This document shows, in pieces, positions 1 to 7,001 of a DNA stretch of 16,953 bases. Location: assembly GCA_017378975.1 (NCBI GenBank), contig JAFNXT010000239.1, positions 1-16,953 on the forward strand, given 5' to 3'. Position 1 is the first letter of the stretch, and each line of letters opens with the position of its first letter. Position numbers and translations under genes: made by a program. Source of the DNA: Oscillospiraceae bacterium. GTDB lineage: Bacteria > Bacillota > Clostridia > Oscillospirales > Oscillospiraceae. The notes below the pieces were generated by a model. The model did no database searches. It was given only the letters and a program-made list of their open reading frames with translations, and was not told the DNA's origin.

Positions 1-1
1 A

Positions 2-117
2 AACGGAGAGTACACGGAAAAGGAAATATTGGAACAATATAAAAGAACCATAGATATTTATTTGGAGGAACAGTTACCAATTATTTTATTTGAAACTTTT
101 TCCAGTTTGTATTATGT
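2..117 (+). CDS. Fragment of an unidentified AT-rich open frame
   Basis: The first 117 bases are AT-rich and open without a stop in frame 2 of the plus strand. The frame reads a plausible hydrophilic-then-hydrophobic segment (TEKEILEQYKRT, then EEQLPIILFETFSSLYY). All three minus-strand frames contain a stop close to the right side of this segment. The frame continues into the antisense of lysS after 117, where it is no longer meaningful, so the real gene is cut at the join. I do not recognise the family. It could equally be non-coding AT-rich DNA that happens to be open over about 39 codons. Confidence 0.3.
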
Positions 118-876
118 AAAAATACGGCCGATCTCATACACGCGCTCCATACCGCCGATGATCAGGCGCTTCAGGGGCAGCTCGGTGGCGATACGCATGT
201 ACATATCGATGTCCAGCGTATTGTGGTGGGTGATGAAGGGACGGGCGGAAGCGCCACCGGCGATGGTGTTCAGCACCGGGGTCTCCACCTCGATGTAGTT
301 CATATCATCCAGATACTTGCGCATGAACTTGATGAACTGAGAGCGCACGATGAAGTTGCGCTTGACCTCGGGATTGACCATCAGATCCACATAGCGCTGA
401 CGGAAGCGGATCTCCTTGTCGGTCAGGCCGTGGTACTTCTCCGGCAGGGGGAGCAAACTCTTGCTCAGCAGGATGATGGAGCTGGTACGAACAGAGATCT
501 CGCCGGTCTTGGTCTTGAAGACCTCGCCCTCACAGCCCACGATATCGCCGATATCGTTCTTCTTGAAGCGAGCGAACTCCTCCTCGCCCATCTCGTCGAT
601 CTTGACGAAGAGCTGGATACGGCCGGTGTTGTCCTGCAGGTCACAGAACATGACCTTGCCCTGACCGCGCTTGCTCATAAGGCGACCGGCCACCCGGACG
701 ACCTTGCCCTCGAAGCCCTCATAATCGGCCTTGATGGCGGCGGAGTCCGCATTGAAATCGAACTTGGTGATGAGGAACGGATCACGCCCCTCGGCCTGCA
801 GAGCCGCCAGCTTGTCACGGCGGATCTGGGCCTGCTCAGAAACAGGCAGTTCAGCCTGCGGTACGAACTTTGCCAT
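112..876 (-). CDS. lysS: Lysyl-tRNA synthetase, C-terminally truncated
   Basis: Class II lysyl-tRNA synthetase, which charges tRNA-Lys with lysine in the cytoplasm. The 254 residues present are about half of the usual length near 500. Residues of roughly 60-155 are the OB-fold anticodon-binding domain (VVRVAGRLMSKRGQGKVMF). Class II motif 1 lies around 180-205 (FIKFMRKYLDDMNYIEVETP), followed by the conserved AGGASARPF and MYMRIATELPLKRL. The frame ends just after GGMERVYEIGRIF, at the entrance to motif 2, so the motif 2 arginine, motif 3 and the rest of the active site are missing and the product cannot be functional. The ATG at 874-876 follows greA by 3 nt, with a GAGGG Shine-Dalgarno inside the greA end, so it is cotranscribed with greA. 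Identity is secure; the truncation coincides with the left junction. Confidence 0.95.
   Translation of the reverse strand: MAKFVPQAELPVSEQAQIRRDKLAALQAEGRDPFLITKFDFNADSAAIKADYEGFEGKVVRVAGRLMSKRGQGKVMFCDLQDNTGRIQLFVKIDEMGEEEFARFKKNDIGDIVGCEGEVFKTKTGEISVRTSSIILLSKSLLPLPEKYHGLTDKEIRFRQRYVDLMVNPEVKRNFIVRSQFIKFMRKYLDDMNYIEVETPVLNTIAGGASARPFITHHNTLDIDMYMRIATELPLKRLIIGGMERVYEIGRIFT
113..122. other. Left junction between AT-rich flank and GC-rich segment
   Basis: LysRS homology on the minus strand is intact down to the residues GRIF, whose last codon is 118-120. It should continue with RNEG of class II motif 2. Instead the next codon is Thr and then TAA at 112-114. Base composition changes abruptly at the same point. 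No terminal inverted repeat, transposase or target duplication is visible. This marks a breakpoint, either biological or produced by assembly. Confidence 0.8.
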
Positions 877-879
877 GGC

Positions 880-1356
880 TCAGCCCTCACGGGAGACGCT
901 GACGACCTTCATGGTGTAAGCGCCATTGGGAGCATTGACGGTGAAGCTCTCACCGGCGGACTTGCCCACACAGGCACGACCGAAGGGAGAGTCATCAGAC
1001 AGCTTGCCCTCCATGGGGTTGGCCTCCTGAGAGCCGGTGATGCGATAGGTGATCTGCTTGCCGGTCTCATCCTCCACCACCACGGTACAGCCCAGACCCA
1101 CACGACCGGTGGCCTCGTTCTCATCCTCGATGATCACAGCATGGGACAGGATGTCCTCGATCTCGGCGATACGGCCATAAAGCTTGGCCTGCTCGTTCTT
1201 GGCGGCATCGTACTCAGAGTTTTCGGACAAGTCACCATAAGAACGTGCCTCGGCGATCATCGCCGCGATCTCACGCTCACGGGTGGTCTTCAGATAGTTC
1301 AGTTCCTTTTCCAGGTCTGCCAGACGCAGGCTTGTGATCTTGAATTCCTTTGCCAT
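880..1356 (-). CDS. greA: Transcription elongation factor GreA
   Basis: GreA binds the RNA polymerase secondary channel and stimulates cleavage of backtracked RNA. From the chosen start it is 158 aa, the usual length. The N-terminal coiled coil carries the acidic tip signature (ARSYGDLSENSEYDAAKNEQ, about residues 37-56). The C-terminal FKBP-like domain contains the expected SPFGRA..GK.AGE pattern near 125-145. Two ATGs are possible, at 1362 and 1356. The Shine-Dalgarno AAAGGA lies only about 2 nt from the first but 8 nt from the second, which favours 1356 (MAKEFKIT). It is the first gene of a greA-lysS operon with its own consensus promoter just downstream of the S41 protease stop codon. greA next to lysS is a common arrangement in Firmicutes. 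Confidence 0.95.
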   Translation of the reverse strand: MAKEFKITSLRLADLEKELNYLKTTREREIAAMIAEARSYGDLSENSEYDAAKNEQAKLYGRIAEIEDILSHAVIIEDENEATGRVGLGCTVVVEDETGKQITYRITGSQEANPMEGKLSDDSPFGRACVGKSAGESFTVNAPNGAYTMKVVSVSREG

Positions 1357-1401
1357 ACTCATTATCCTTTCTTAAATGGATCATTTTCCATAGCTTATCC
1401 C

Positions 1402-1430
1402 AGTATAACGCAAAAAAGCGCTCCCGTCAA
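1402..1430 (-). promoter_or_regulatory. Sigma-A type promoter of greA-lysS
   Basis: Read on the minus strand, the -35 hexamer TTGACG (1425-1430) and the -10 hexamer TATACT (1402-1407) are separated by exactly 17 nt. The -35 box starts directly after the TGA of the S41 protease gene (1432-1434). This makes greA-lysS a transcription unit separate from the cell-wall genes upstream. The predicted transcription start is near 1,395, giving a leader of about 40 nt before the greA ATG. Confidence 0.85.
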
Positions 1431-1431
1431 G

Positions 1432-2589
1432 TCATTTTCCTGCCCCAAGGGCCTCCAACGCCGCCTGGATCTGAGGATCCTCCGCCGGGTCGAGGATACC
1501 TGCCCGGATCTTGGCGGCAGTTTCCTCATCCACCGGCACTTCCACATCCGGGGTCAGGCCCACGCCGACCAGACTGACACCGTTGGGGGTGTAATATTTC
1601 CCCATGGACAGGTTCACCGCAGAACCGTCCGTCAGGGGGAAAGCCACCTGCATATAGCCCTTACCGTAGGTCCTCTCTCCAACGGTGATCGCGGCATCAT
1701 ATTCATCCAGCGCGGCGGCGAAGAACTCCGCGGCGGAATAAGACTCCAGATCCATGAGCACCGCCATGGGCAGATCCACGAAGCTGGCATCCGACCGGTC
1801 CACCGTCACATTGCCCCGATAGTCCTCCGTCCGGAACAACGGTCCCTCCGGGAGCAGATAGTCCAGCACCCGGATCAATTCTCTCCTGTAACCACCGGGA
1901 TTATCACGCACATCGAAGATCAGAGCCTTCGCTCCCTGAGAACGCAGAGCCTCCACAGCGGCGATCGTCTCGTCAGCGCACTTCGAATCGAAATTGGCGA
2001 TCGACACAAGACCAACGTCCCCTTCCAGCATCTCATATCCCACCACAGGGATATGGAACCGCTTCCGCTCCACCCGGATCACCGTTTCTTCTCCGTCACG
2101 CAGGAGACCCATCTCCACGAAGGTCCCTTCCTTGCCCCGGACCAGCCCGGTGAGGACAGACATATCCGCGCCAACGACGCTCTGTCCGTCCACCGCCACG
2201 ATGATGTCTCCGGCCAGGATCCCCGCCGCCTGCGCAGGACTCCCGGTGGTCACAGACAGCACATCGATCCCCTGTCCGTCCTCCCGGACCGCCACGGTGA
2301 TGCCGACTCCCACATAGGAGTTATCCATGGTATCCTGATAGGACAGGTACTGCTCCGCTGTCATATAGTAGCTCCACTCATCGCCCAGCGCTTCCACCAT
2401 GGCCCCGGCGGCGACATCTTCCACCTTGTCCATGTCCACCTCTCCGATGAAGTACCGGTCGATGCAGGCCTTCACCTGTTCCAGCTTATCTCCGGAGGTC
2501 AGGTCCTCCACCACGAAGCAGACCGCCGTGGTCCCGGCGGCGATCACCGCCACCAGCACATAAGAAAGCACGCGCCAAAAAGTCTTCAT
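1432..2589 (-). CDS. S41-family PDZ carboxyl-terminal processing protease (CtpA/CtpB-like)
   Basis: A 385-aa exported serine protease. An N-terminal signal anchor (about residues 4-26, after MKTFWR) precedes a PDZ domain at about 90-175 (YVGVGITVAV, GSPAQAAGILAGDIIVAVDG). The S41 catalytic domain carries FDVRDNPGG near 225-233. The likely catalytic Ser285 is in SYSAAE and the likely Lys310 in YGKGYMQ, matching the Ser-Lys dyad of tail-specific proteases. The start at 2589 has GGAAGGGG about 7 nt upstream. The ATG at 2595 lies too close to it, and the longer frame to 2709 only reads through a repeat element. It follows the PcsB-like hydrolase on the same strand, separated by that repeat. This neighbourhood with ftsEX and an M23 hydrolase is common in clostridia and suggests processing of envelope proteins; the substrate is inferred. 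Confidence 0.9.
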   Translation of the reverse strand: MKTFWRVLSYVLVAVIAAGTTAVCFVVEDLTSGDKLEQVKACIDRYFIGEVDMDKVEDVAAGAMVEALGDEWSYYMTAEQYLSYQDTMDNSYVGVGITVAVREDGQGIDVLSVTTGSPAQAAGILAGDIIVAVDGQSVVGADMSVLTGLVRGKEGTFVEMGLLRDGEETVIRVERKRFHIPVVGYEMLEGDVGLVSIANFDSKCADETIAAVEALRSQGAKALIFDVRDNPGGYRRELIRVLDYLLPEGPLFRTEDYRGNVTVDRSDASFVDLPMAVLMDLESYSAAEFFAAALDEYDAAITVGERTYGKGYMQVAFPLTDGSAVNLSMGKYYTPNGVSLVGVGLTPDVEVPVDEETAAKIRAGILDPAEDPQIQAALEALGAGK

Positions 2590-2612
2590 CCTCATTCCCC
2601 TTCCAAAATGCT

Positions 2613-2720
2613 TGTCATCCTGAGGAGGACCGGGCCGACGAAGGACCTTCGCACGTCCAGGACCGCAAAGGCCCGTCCGTTGCAATGATCCCCGGCTCGT
2701 TTCACTCACTCAGGATGACA
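2613..2720. repeat. Inverted-repeat element bounded by TGTCATCCTGAG / CTCAGGATGACA
   Basis: Perfect 12-bp inverted termini (2613-2624 and 2709-2720) bound a 108-bp GC-rich stretch. Inside are nested palindromes: CGAAGG-A-CCTTCG, and an outer CGGGCC / GGCCCG pair. The termini resemble the GTCATCCTGAG...CTCAGGATGAC dispersed repeats seen in many bacterial genomes (recalled, not searched). It fills the gap between the M23 hydrolase and S41 protease genes. It could act as an mRNA processing or partial termination signal between them. No coding capacity is likely. Confidence 0.75.
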
Positions 2721-2741
2721 CATTGATCTTTATCTGTTGGT

Positions 2742-4118
2742 TCAACCGATGTACTTCATGGGATTCACATAAGTACCGTTCTTGGAGATACCGAAATGCA
2801 GATGGTTACCGGTGGAACGGCCGGTGGACCCCACATAACCGATCAGCTGACCGGCCTTCACATACTCGCCCTTGCTGACCACATAGTGGGTCATATGCAT
2901 ATACACGCTGGAGTAACCGTCCTGATGATTGATGCTCACATAGTTACCGGCAGTGTAATGATAGGTAGCGGTGGTCACATAACCGCTGCGAGTGGCATAG
3001 ATCGGCGTGCCCTTGGGTGCCGGCAGATCCACACCGTTATGCATGGTGTACTTACCGGTGACCGGATGGACCCGGTAGCCGAAGGGACTGCTGACATAAC
3101 TGTAAGCGCAGGGCGTGATCCAGCGGATGCCCTCGGCATCCGTATTCCCGGAGGAGCTGCTGGAGCTTCCGCCGGAGGGCTTGGTGGGCTTCTTGTTGGC
3201 CTCCTGCCGCCGGGATTCCTCGAGGGCCTCCTGCCGCCGGGACTCCTCGATGGCGGCCTGATATCTGGACTCAGCGATGGATTCATCGATGGAAGCCTGG
3301 ATCGAAGCCTGCCGGGAGGCCTCTTCCTCCTGGAGCTTATCATTGTACTCCTGCTCCGTCTTCAGCAGCTCATTCAGGAAGTACTCTTCCTCATCCTCGA
3401 AGCTCTGATGCAGATCATCCAGACTCTCAGAGGTCTTCACCAGCTCATCCAGAATGGCATCGGCCTCAGCGTTTTTTGCGTCCAACTCCTGCTGAGCGAC
3501 CTCCAATGCCGCCTTGGTCTGCTCCAGAGCGGCCTTCTCCGTTTCAAGCTCCTTCTGGGTCTGGGCCACCTCCGTGGCGACCTTGCCCATCTCCTCCAGA
3601 CGGCGCTTGTCGGCGGCCGCGATCTCCTGGACCATGTTCACCCGGTCCAGCAGATCGGCGAAATCATTGGCCTGGAACACCACAGACCAGTAGGAAAGCT
3701 CCCCTTCCTCCTCCATGGCGCGGATCCGTTCCTTGTTCTTCAGGTTCAGCTTGTCCAGATGCTCCTGGAGCCGGTTCAGCTCCTTCTGCTTGTCGGAGAT
3801 CATCAGACTGTAGGTGGCGATCTGGTCGTTGACATTGGTGATCTCGGCGTAGAGCAGAGCCACCTGCTGGTCGATCACCGCCTTCTGGTCGATGATGCTT
3901 TGGATATCGTCCCGGTTGCCGGACTGCTGTTTCTCCAGCTCAGCGAGCTGTTGAGAAATGGCATCCTTCTGGGCCTGGAGCTGATCGAGCTGGTTCTTCA
4001 GCTCGCTGGAGCTGGCGGCATCGGCCTGCCCGGGAAGGATCCCCACCATCAGGCCAAACACCATCACCGCCGCCATGATACCGGCGATGACGGAAACGAT
4101 CAATTTCTTATTCTTCAT
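2742..4118 (-). CDS. Coiled-coil M23 peptidoglycan endopeptidase (PcsB/CwlO/EnvC-like)
   Basis: A 458-aa secreted murein hydrolase. The signal peptide spans about residues 1-35 (hydrophobic core IVSVIAGIMAAVMVFGLMVG, then QADAA). A long Glu/Gln/Lys-rich coiled coil runs from about 36 to 265. A low-complexity charged linker (repeats of ASIQASIDES and EESRRQEA) and a Ser/Gly stretch follow. The C-terminal LytM/M23 domain covers about 335-458. Zinc-site motifs are visible: H360-x3-D364 (HNGVDL) and H439-L-H441 (HLHFGI). This is the architecture of hydrolases activated by FtsEX during division, the coiled coil being the usual contact with FtsX. The ATG has AAGGAG 5 nt upstream, overlapping the ftsX stop, and the gene lies 9 nt after ftsX. 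It is clearly a member of this class; PcsB versus CwlO orthology is not resolved. Confidence 0.93.
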   Translation of the reverse strand: MKNKKLIVSVIAGIMAAVMVFGLMVGILPGQADAASSSELKNQLDQLQAQKDAISQQLAELEKQQSGNRDDIQSIIDQKAVIDQQVALLYAEITNVNDQIATYSLMISDKQKELNRLQEHLDKLNLKNKERIRAMEEEGELSYWSVVFQANDFADLLDRVNMVQEIAAADKRRLEEMGKVATEVAQTQKELETEKAALEQTKAALEVAQQELDAKNAEADAILDELVKTSESLDDLHQSFEDEEEYFLNELLKTEQEYNDKLQEEEASRQASIQASIDESIAESRYQAAIEESRRQEALEESRRQEANKKPTKPSGGSSSSSSGNTDAEGIRWITPCAYSYVSSPFGYRVHPVTGKYTMHNGVDLPAPKGTPIYATRSGYVTTATYHYTAGNYVSINHQDGYSSVYMHMTHYVVSKGEYVKAGQLIGYVGSTGRSTGNHLHFGISKNGTYVNPMKYIG

Positions 4119-4127
4119 CCTGACTCC

Positions 4128-5024
4128 TTATCTTGCGGAAGCGTTCATGAATTTACGGATCGAGGTCCAGCTGCCCAGCACGCCCACGAACAGGCCCGCG
4201 GCACCGAAGGTCAGAAGCATGGGGATCAGCAGTTCCTGGAAGGGCACCAACTGGAACATCTTCAGGGTATCCAGCTCCGCGATCTTCTCCACAAGGAAAT
4301 CATAGAGCACCCACTCCAGACCGAATGCCACACCGGCGCCCACCATACCAAGGACGAAGCCCTGGACCACGAAGGGCAAACGGATGAAGCCGTTGGTAGC
4401 GCCCACCATCTTCATGATGGCGATCTCGTCCTTCCGGTCATACATAGCAAGCTTGACGGTGTTGGAGATGATCAGCAAGGATACCACGAGCAGAACACCG
4501 ATCACCGCAACGGAGGCGATCTGGAGCACGTTCTTCAGGGTGGAGAAGCCCTCGGCCATCTCATAGGGAGCGGTGATCTTGGCAACGCCCTCCAAAGCCT
4601 CCAGCTCTTTGGCTGTCTGCTCCATCAGGGCATTGTCCTCCAGCTTCACCACCACCCGGTGACGCAGGTCCTCGGCCTGCAGACCGCTGAAGGCCGGATC
4701 ACCGTTATGATCGGCGACGAACTCTTCCAGCGCCTGCTCCCGGGTCTTAAACTCGGCGATGTGGACATTGTCCAACAGGTTGATCCTGGTGTGGATCTGC
4801 TGGGCCTCTGCCAAAGACAGCTCTTCGTCGATGTAGACCATGACCTCATTGGTCTTGTTCAGCCGGTCCACCACCATATTCACATTGTAGACGAGGATCG
4901 AGAAGCTGCCCACGATCAGCAGGCAGGCCACCGTGACCACCACAGCGGCGAAGGACATGAACCCGTGGAGGAAGATCCCCCGGATGCCCTCAAGCAACAG
5001 GTAACCGATATTATTGATCTTCAT
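4128..5024 (-). CDS. ftsX: Cell division ABC transporter permease FtsX
   Basis: FtsX is the membrane half of FtsEX. It transmits ATP-driven conformational changes to peptidoglycan hydrolases outside the cell. From the ATG at 5024 it is 298 aa, the typical length. One transmembrane helix lies near the N-terminus (about 24-46, FAAVVVTVACLLIVGSF). A large extracellular domain spans about 47-165. Three more helices follow (about 170-195, 215-240 and 265-290), with the conserved cytoplasmic segment YDRKDEIAIMKMVGATNGFIR. The start overlaps the end of ftsE by 14 nt, indicating translational coupling. A GTG at 5051 would add nine residues and a longer overlap and seems less likely. The order ftsE-ftsX-hydrolase strongly supports the identity. 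Confidence 0.95.
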   Translation of the reverse strand: MKINNIGYLLLEGIRGIFLHGFMSFAAVVVTVACLLIVGSFSILVYNVNMVVDRLNKTNEVMVYIDEELSLAEAQQIHTRINLLDNVHIAEFKTREQALEEFVADHNGDPAFSGLQAEDLRHRVVVKLEDNALMEQTAKELEALEGVAKITAPYEMAEGFSTLKNVLQIASVAVIGVLLVVSLLIISNTVKLAMYDRKDEIAIMKMVGATNGFIRLPFVVQGFVLGMVGAGVAFGLEWVLYDFLVEKIAELDTLKMFQLVPFQELLIPMLLTFGAAGLFVGVLGSWTSIRKFMNASAR

Positions 5025-5700
5025 ATACGTTAAGACCGTCCATTCTGTCACTGGTGATCAGGCCATCCTCGATGGTGATGACCCGGTTGGCGAAATGCTC
5101 CACCAAATTATGCTCGTGGGTGACCACCAGCATGGTGGTGCCCAGATTGTTGATCTCCTGCAGGAGGGTCATGATCTCCATAGACCGGGCCGGATCCAGG
5201 TTGCCTGTGGGCTCGTCGGCGATGAGGGTGGAGGGGTTGTTCCCCAGCGCCCGGGCGCTGCCCAGACGCTGCTGCTCGCCGCCGGAGAGCTCTCCGGGGC
5301 GACGGCGGCTCTTGGTCTCCAGACCCACCAGATCCAGCACATAGGGCACGCGCTCCCGGATCTCCTGAGCCCGGGCCCCCACCACACGCATGGCGAAGGC
5401 CACGTTCTCATACACCGTCATATTATCGATCAGACGGAAGTCCTGGAACACCACACCGACGGTACGCCGCAGATAGGGCACCTCCCGACGGCGGATCCGC
5501 TCCAGAGAATATCCGTTCACATGGACCGAGCCGGAGGTGGGCCGAAGCTCACCGGTGATCAGCTTGATGATGGTGGACTTACCGGAACCGGAAGGACCCA
5601 CCAGGAAGCAGAACTCCCCATCCTCGATCTGCATGGAAACACCACGAAGGGCCTTGTTGCCCTCGACATAAGTCTTCTTCACATTTTTGAATTCGATCAT
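5011..5700 (-). CDS. ftsE: Cell division ATP-binding protein FtsE
   Basis: A 229-aa cytoplasmic ATPase of the FtsEX complex. Walker A is GPSGSGKST at 35-43, the Q-loop is VFQDF near 84-88, the ABC signature LSGGEQQ lies at 138-144, and Walker B with the catalytic acid is LIADEPTGNLD near 159-169, with the switch His in VVTHEH. The helix after the signature reads RLGSARAL rather than the common RVAIARA, a small deviation. The ATG has GGAG 8 nt upstream (GGAGATAATGGT ATG). It is the first gene of the ftsE-ftsX-hydrolase operon and has a consensus promoter. Confidence 0.97.
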   Translation of the reverse strand: MIEFKNVKKTYVEGNKALRGVSMQIEDGEFCFLVGPSGSGKSTIIKLITGELRPTSGSVHVNGYSLERIRRREVPYLRRTVGVVFQDFRLIDNMTVYENVAFAMRVVGARAQEIRERVPYVLDLVGLETKSRRRPGELSGGEQQRLGSARALGNNPSTLIADEPTGNLDPARSMEIMTLLQEINNLGTTMLVVTHEHNLVEHFANRVITIEDGLITSDRMDGLNVYEDQ

Positions 5701-5730
5701 ACCATTATCTCCATCAAACAGTGTAACCGA

Positions 5731-5759
5731 ATTGTAACACAGCGTAAATTTTATGTCAA
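5731..5759 (-). promoter_or_regulatory. Sigma-A promoter of the ftsEX operon
   Basis: On the minus strand a perfect -35 TTGACA (5754-5759) and a near-perfect -10 TACAAT (5731-5736) are 17 nt apart. The predicted start is near 5,724, about 24 nt before the ftsE ATG. The remainder of the 239-bp divergent gap (5,760-5,939) contains a 6-bp-stem hairpin at 5865-5884 and no comparably strong plus-strand promoter. A TAATAT hexamer at 5899-5904 is the only -10-like candidate for the divergent gene. Confidence 0.88.
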
Positions 5760-5939
5760 TCGGATCTGGTTAAAAAATTGTGAACGATCGGGTCAAAAGG
5801 GAATTGTCCATGAAACGCCCCTGAAAACGGCGCCAAAAGTCGGACAGAACTCCCCTGCCCCACCGCTGATCCGAGGGCATCAGCGCAGCCTGTTCGGGTA
5901 ATATGGAGGAAACACTGACCAACAGGAGGATCTTGTACC

Positions 5940-6725
5940 ATGCAATGTCAAAAACTCAGGACCTACATGGAGACCGGTCGGGTGGTGTTCCTCCCGATCC
6001 GGGCCATCGTACCGAACCCCGCCCAGCCCAGGACCGTTTTCCATCAGGAGCATCTGGAGGATCTGGCCCGGTCCATCCGCCAGCACGGCATCCTCCAGCC
6101 TCTGTCCGTCCGCCGGGTGGGCACCACCTACGAGTTGATCGCGGGCGAACGCCGTCTCCGGGCGGCAGGGCTGGCAGGCCTGACAGAGATCCCCTGCATC
6201 GTCATGACCATGGACGAGAAGGAATCCGGCATCGCCGCCATGATCGAGAACCTCCAGCGTCAGGATCTTGATTACATCGAGGAAGCCCGGGGCATCGCCA
6301 CCCTCATGGAACGCTGGCACATGAGTCAGGACCAGATCTCCAAGATCCTGGGCAAGAGCCAAAGCGCCGTGGCCAACAAGCTCCGGCTCCTGCGCCACAG
6401 CGACCCGGTACTGACGGCCCTGCGCACAGCCAAACTCACCGAACGCCACGCCCGTGCTCTTTTGAAGCTCCCCACGGAGGAGGACAAGCTCACGGTGATC
6501 GATGCGATCGTTGCCGCCTCTATGAGCGTCGCCATGACCGAGCGCTATATCGACCGGATCCTCACCACCGGTCATCCCACGCCCCAACGCCCCAACATCA
6601 ACGCTTTCCTCAACGACCTGACCCAGAAGCTGTCCAAGATCCAGCTCTCCGGCATCAGTGCCATCTCCGAACGGAAGGAGACCGAAAAAGAGATCATCCT
6701 CACCATCACCATCCCCAAGCCCTGA
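5940..6725 (+). CDS. ParB/Spo0J-family protein, closest in style to nucleoid occlusion factor Noc
   Basis: A 261-aa DNA-binding protein of the ParB CTPase family. The N-terminal ParB/Srx-like domain (about 15-105) contains NPAQPR, the CTP-binding motif GERRLRAA near 69-76, and ENLQR near 103-107. The helix-turn-helix follows (MSQDQISKILGKSQSAVANKLRLL, about 127-151). Two phrases are more typical of Noc than of Spo0J: SAVANKLRLL, and LTERHARALLKL in the linker. The N-terminus does not show an obvious Noc-type amphipathic membrane helix. The AGGAGG at 5924-5929 lies 10 nt before the ATG; METGR at 5967 is an alternative start. It is divergent from ftsEX, which fits a role in coupling division to the nucleoid. 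No parA is present here. ParB family is certain; the Noc assignment is moderate. Confidence 0.85.
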   Translation: MQCQKLRTYMETGRVVFLPIRAIVPNPAQPRTVFHQEHLEDLARSIRQHGILQPLSVRRVGTTYELIAGERRLRAAGLAGLTEIPCIVMTMDEKESGIAAMIENLQRQDLDYIEEARGIATLMERWHMSQDQISKILGKSQSAVANKLRLLRHSDPVLTALRTAKLTERHARALLKLPTEEDKLTVIDAIVAASMSVAMTERYIDRILTTGHPTPQRPNINAFLNDLTQKLSKIQLSGISAISERKETEKEIILTITIPKP

Positions 6726-6767
6726 GCACGGTATCCTCATCCCCCCTTCCGCTCCGCCCGGATCTGT

Positions 6768-6814
6768 AAAAAAGAACGGTATCCCCTTGAAAAACCAAGA
6801 GGATACCGTCTTTT
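6768..6814. terminator. Bidirectional rho-independent terminator
   Basis: A 14-bp stem with one mismatch (6776-6789 paired with 6796-6809) closes a 6-nt A-rich loop. It is followed by CTTTT on the plus strand and preceded by six A, which gives a T6 tract on the minus strand. It lies between the convergent ends of the Noc-like gene and the oadB/oadG-like genes and should stop both. The ten bases ACGGTATCCT of the right arm's complement also occur just upstream (about 6729-6738), so an alternative pairing is possible. Confidence 0.9.
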
Positions 6815-6865
6815 GCACGGTCAGACCGGAGGCAGGGCGTATTTTTGAGAATACATAAATATCCA

Positions 6866-6997
6866 TTAGTTATCCTTCTTAGAAGTGAGTTTCGTCAGGA
6901 GCGACACCAGCCCGATGATCACACCGGTGACGATGAAGATCCCCAGATACCCGGTGCCCATGATGGGCAGAGCATCCATCAGCAAATCGATACGCAT
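6866..6997 (-). CDS. OadG-related small membrane subunit (43 aa)
   Basis: A short gene directly after oadB. The ATG at 6995-6997 is 4 nt past the oadB stop and has GGAGG 8 nt upstream; that Shine-Dalgarno overlaps the oadB stop codon, implying translational coupling. The product begins MRIDLLMDALPIMGTGYLG. It has one hydrophobic helix (about residues 14-34, IFIVTGVIIGLVSLL) and a lysine-rich tail (TSKKDN). Small one-helix OadG-like subunits accompany the beta subunit of biotin-dependent, Na+-translocating decarboxylases. There they help assemble the membrane complex, although this protein lacks the long soluble tail of classical OadG. The bidirectional terminator follows. Position and shape make the assignment likely; the exact role is inferred. 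Confidence 0.82.
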   Translation of the reverse strand: MRIDLLMDALPIMGTGYLGIFIVTGVIIGLVSLLTKLTSKKDN

Positions 6998-7001
6998 ACG
7001 A

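Noticed and set aside
223..2688. Very long plus-strand open frame opposite lysS, greA and the S41 protease
   Set aside because: It spans three well-identified minus-strand genes and their promoter. The residue make-up (runs of His, Leu, Gly, Asp) is typical of the antisense of GC-rich genes, and it has no recognisable motif.
2796..5033. Plus-strand open frame of 745 codons opposite the M23 hydrolase and ftsX
   Set aside because: It is antisense to two proteins with clear motifs; its own translation is low-complexity His/Leu/Gln-rich sequence with no domain.
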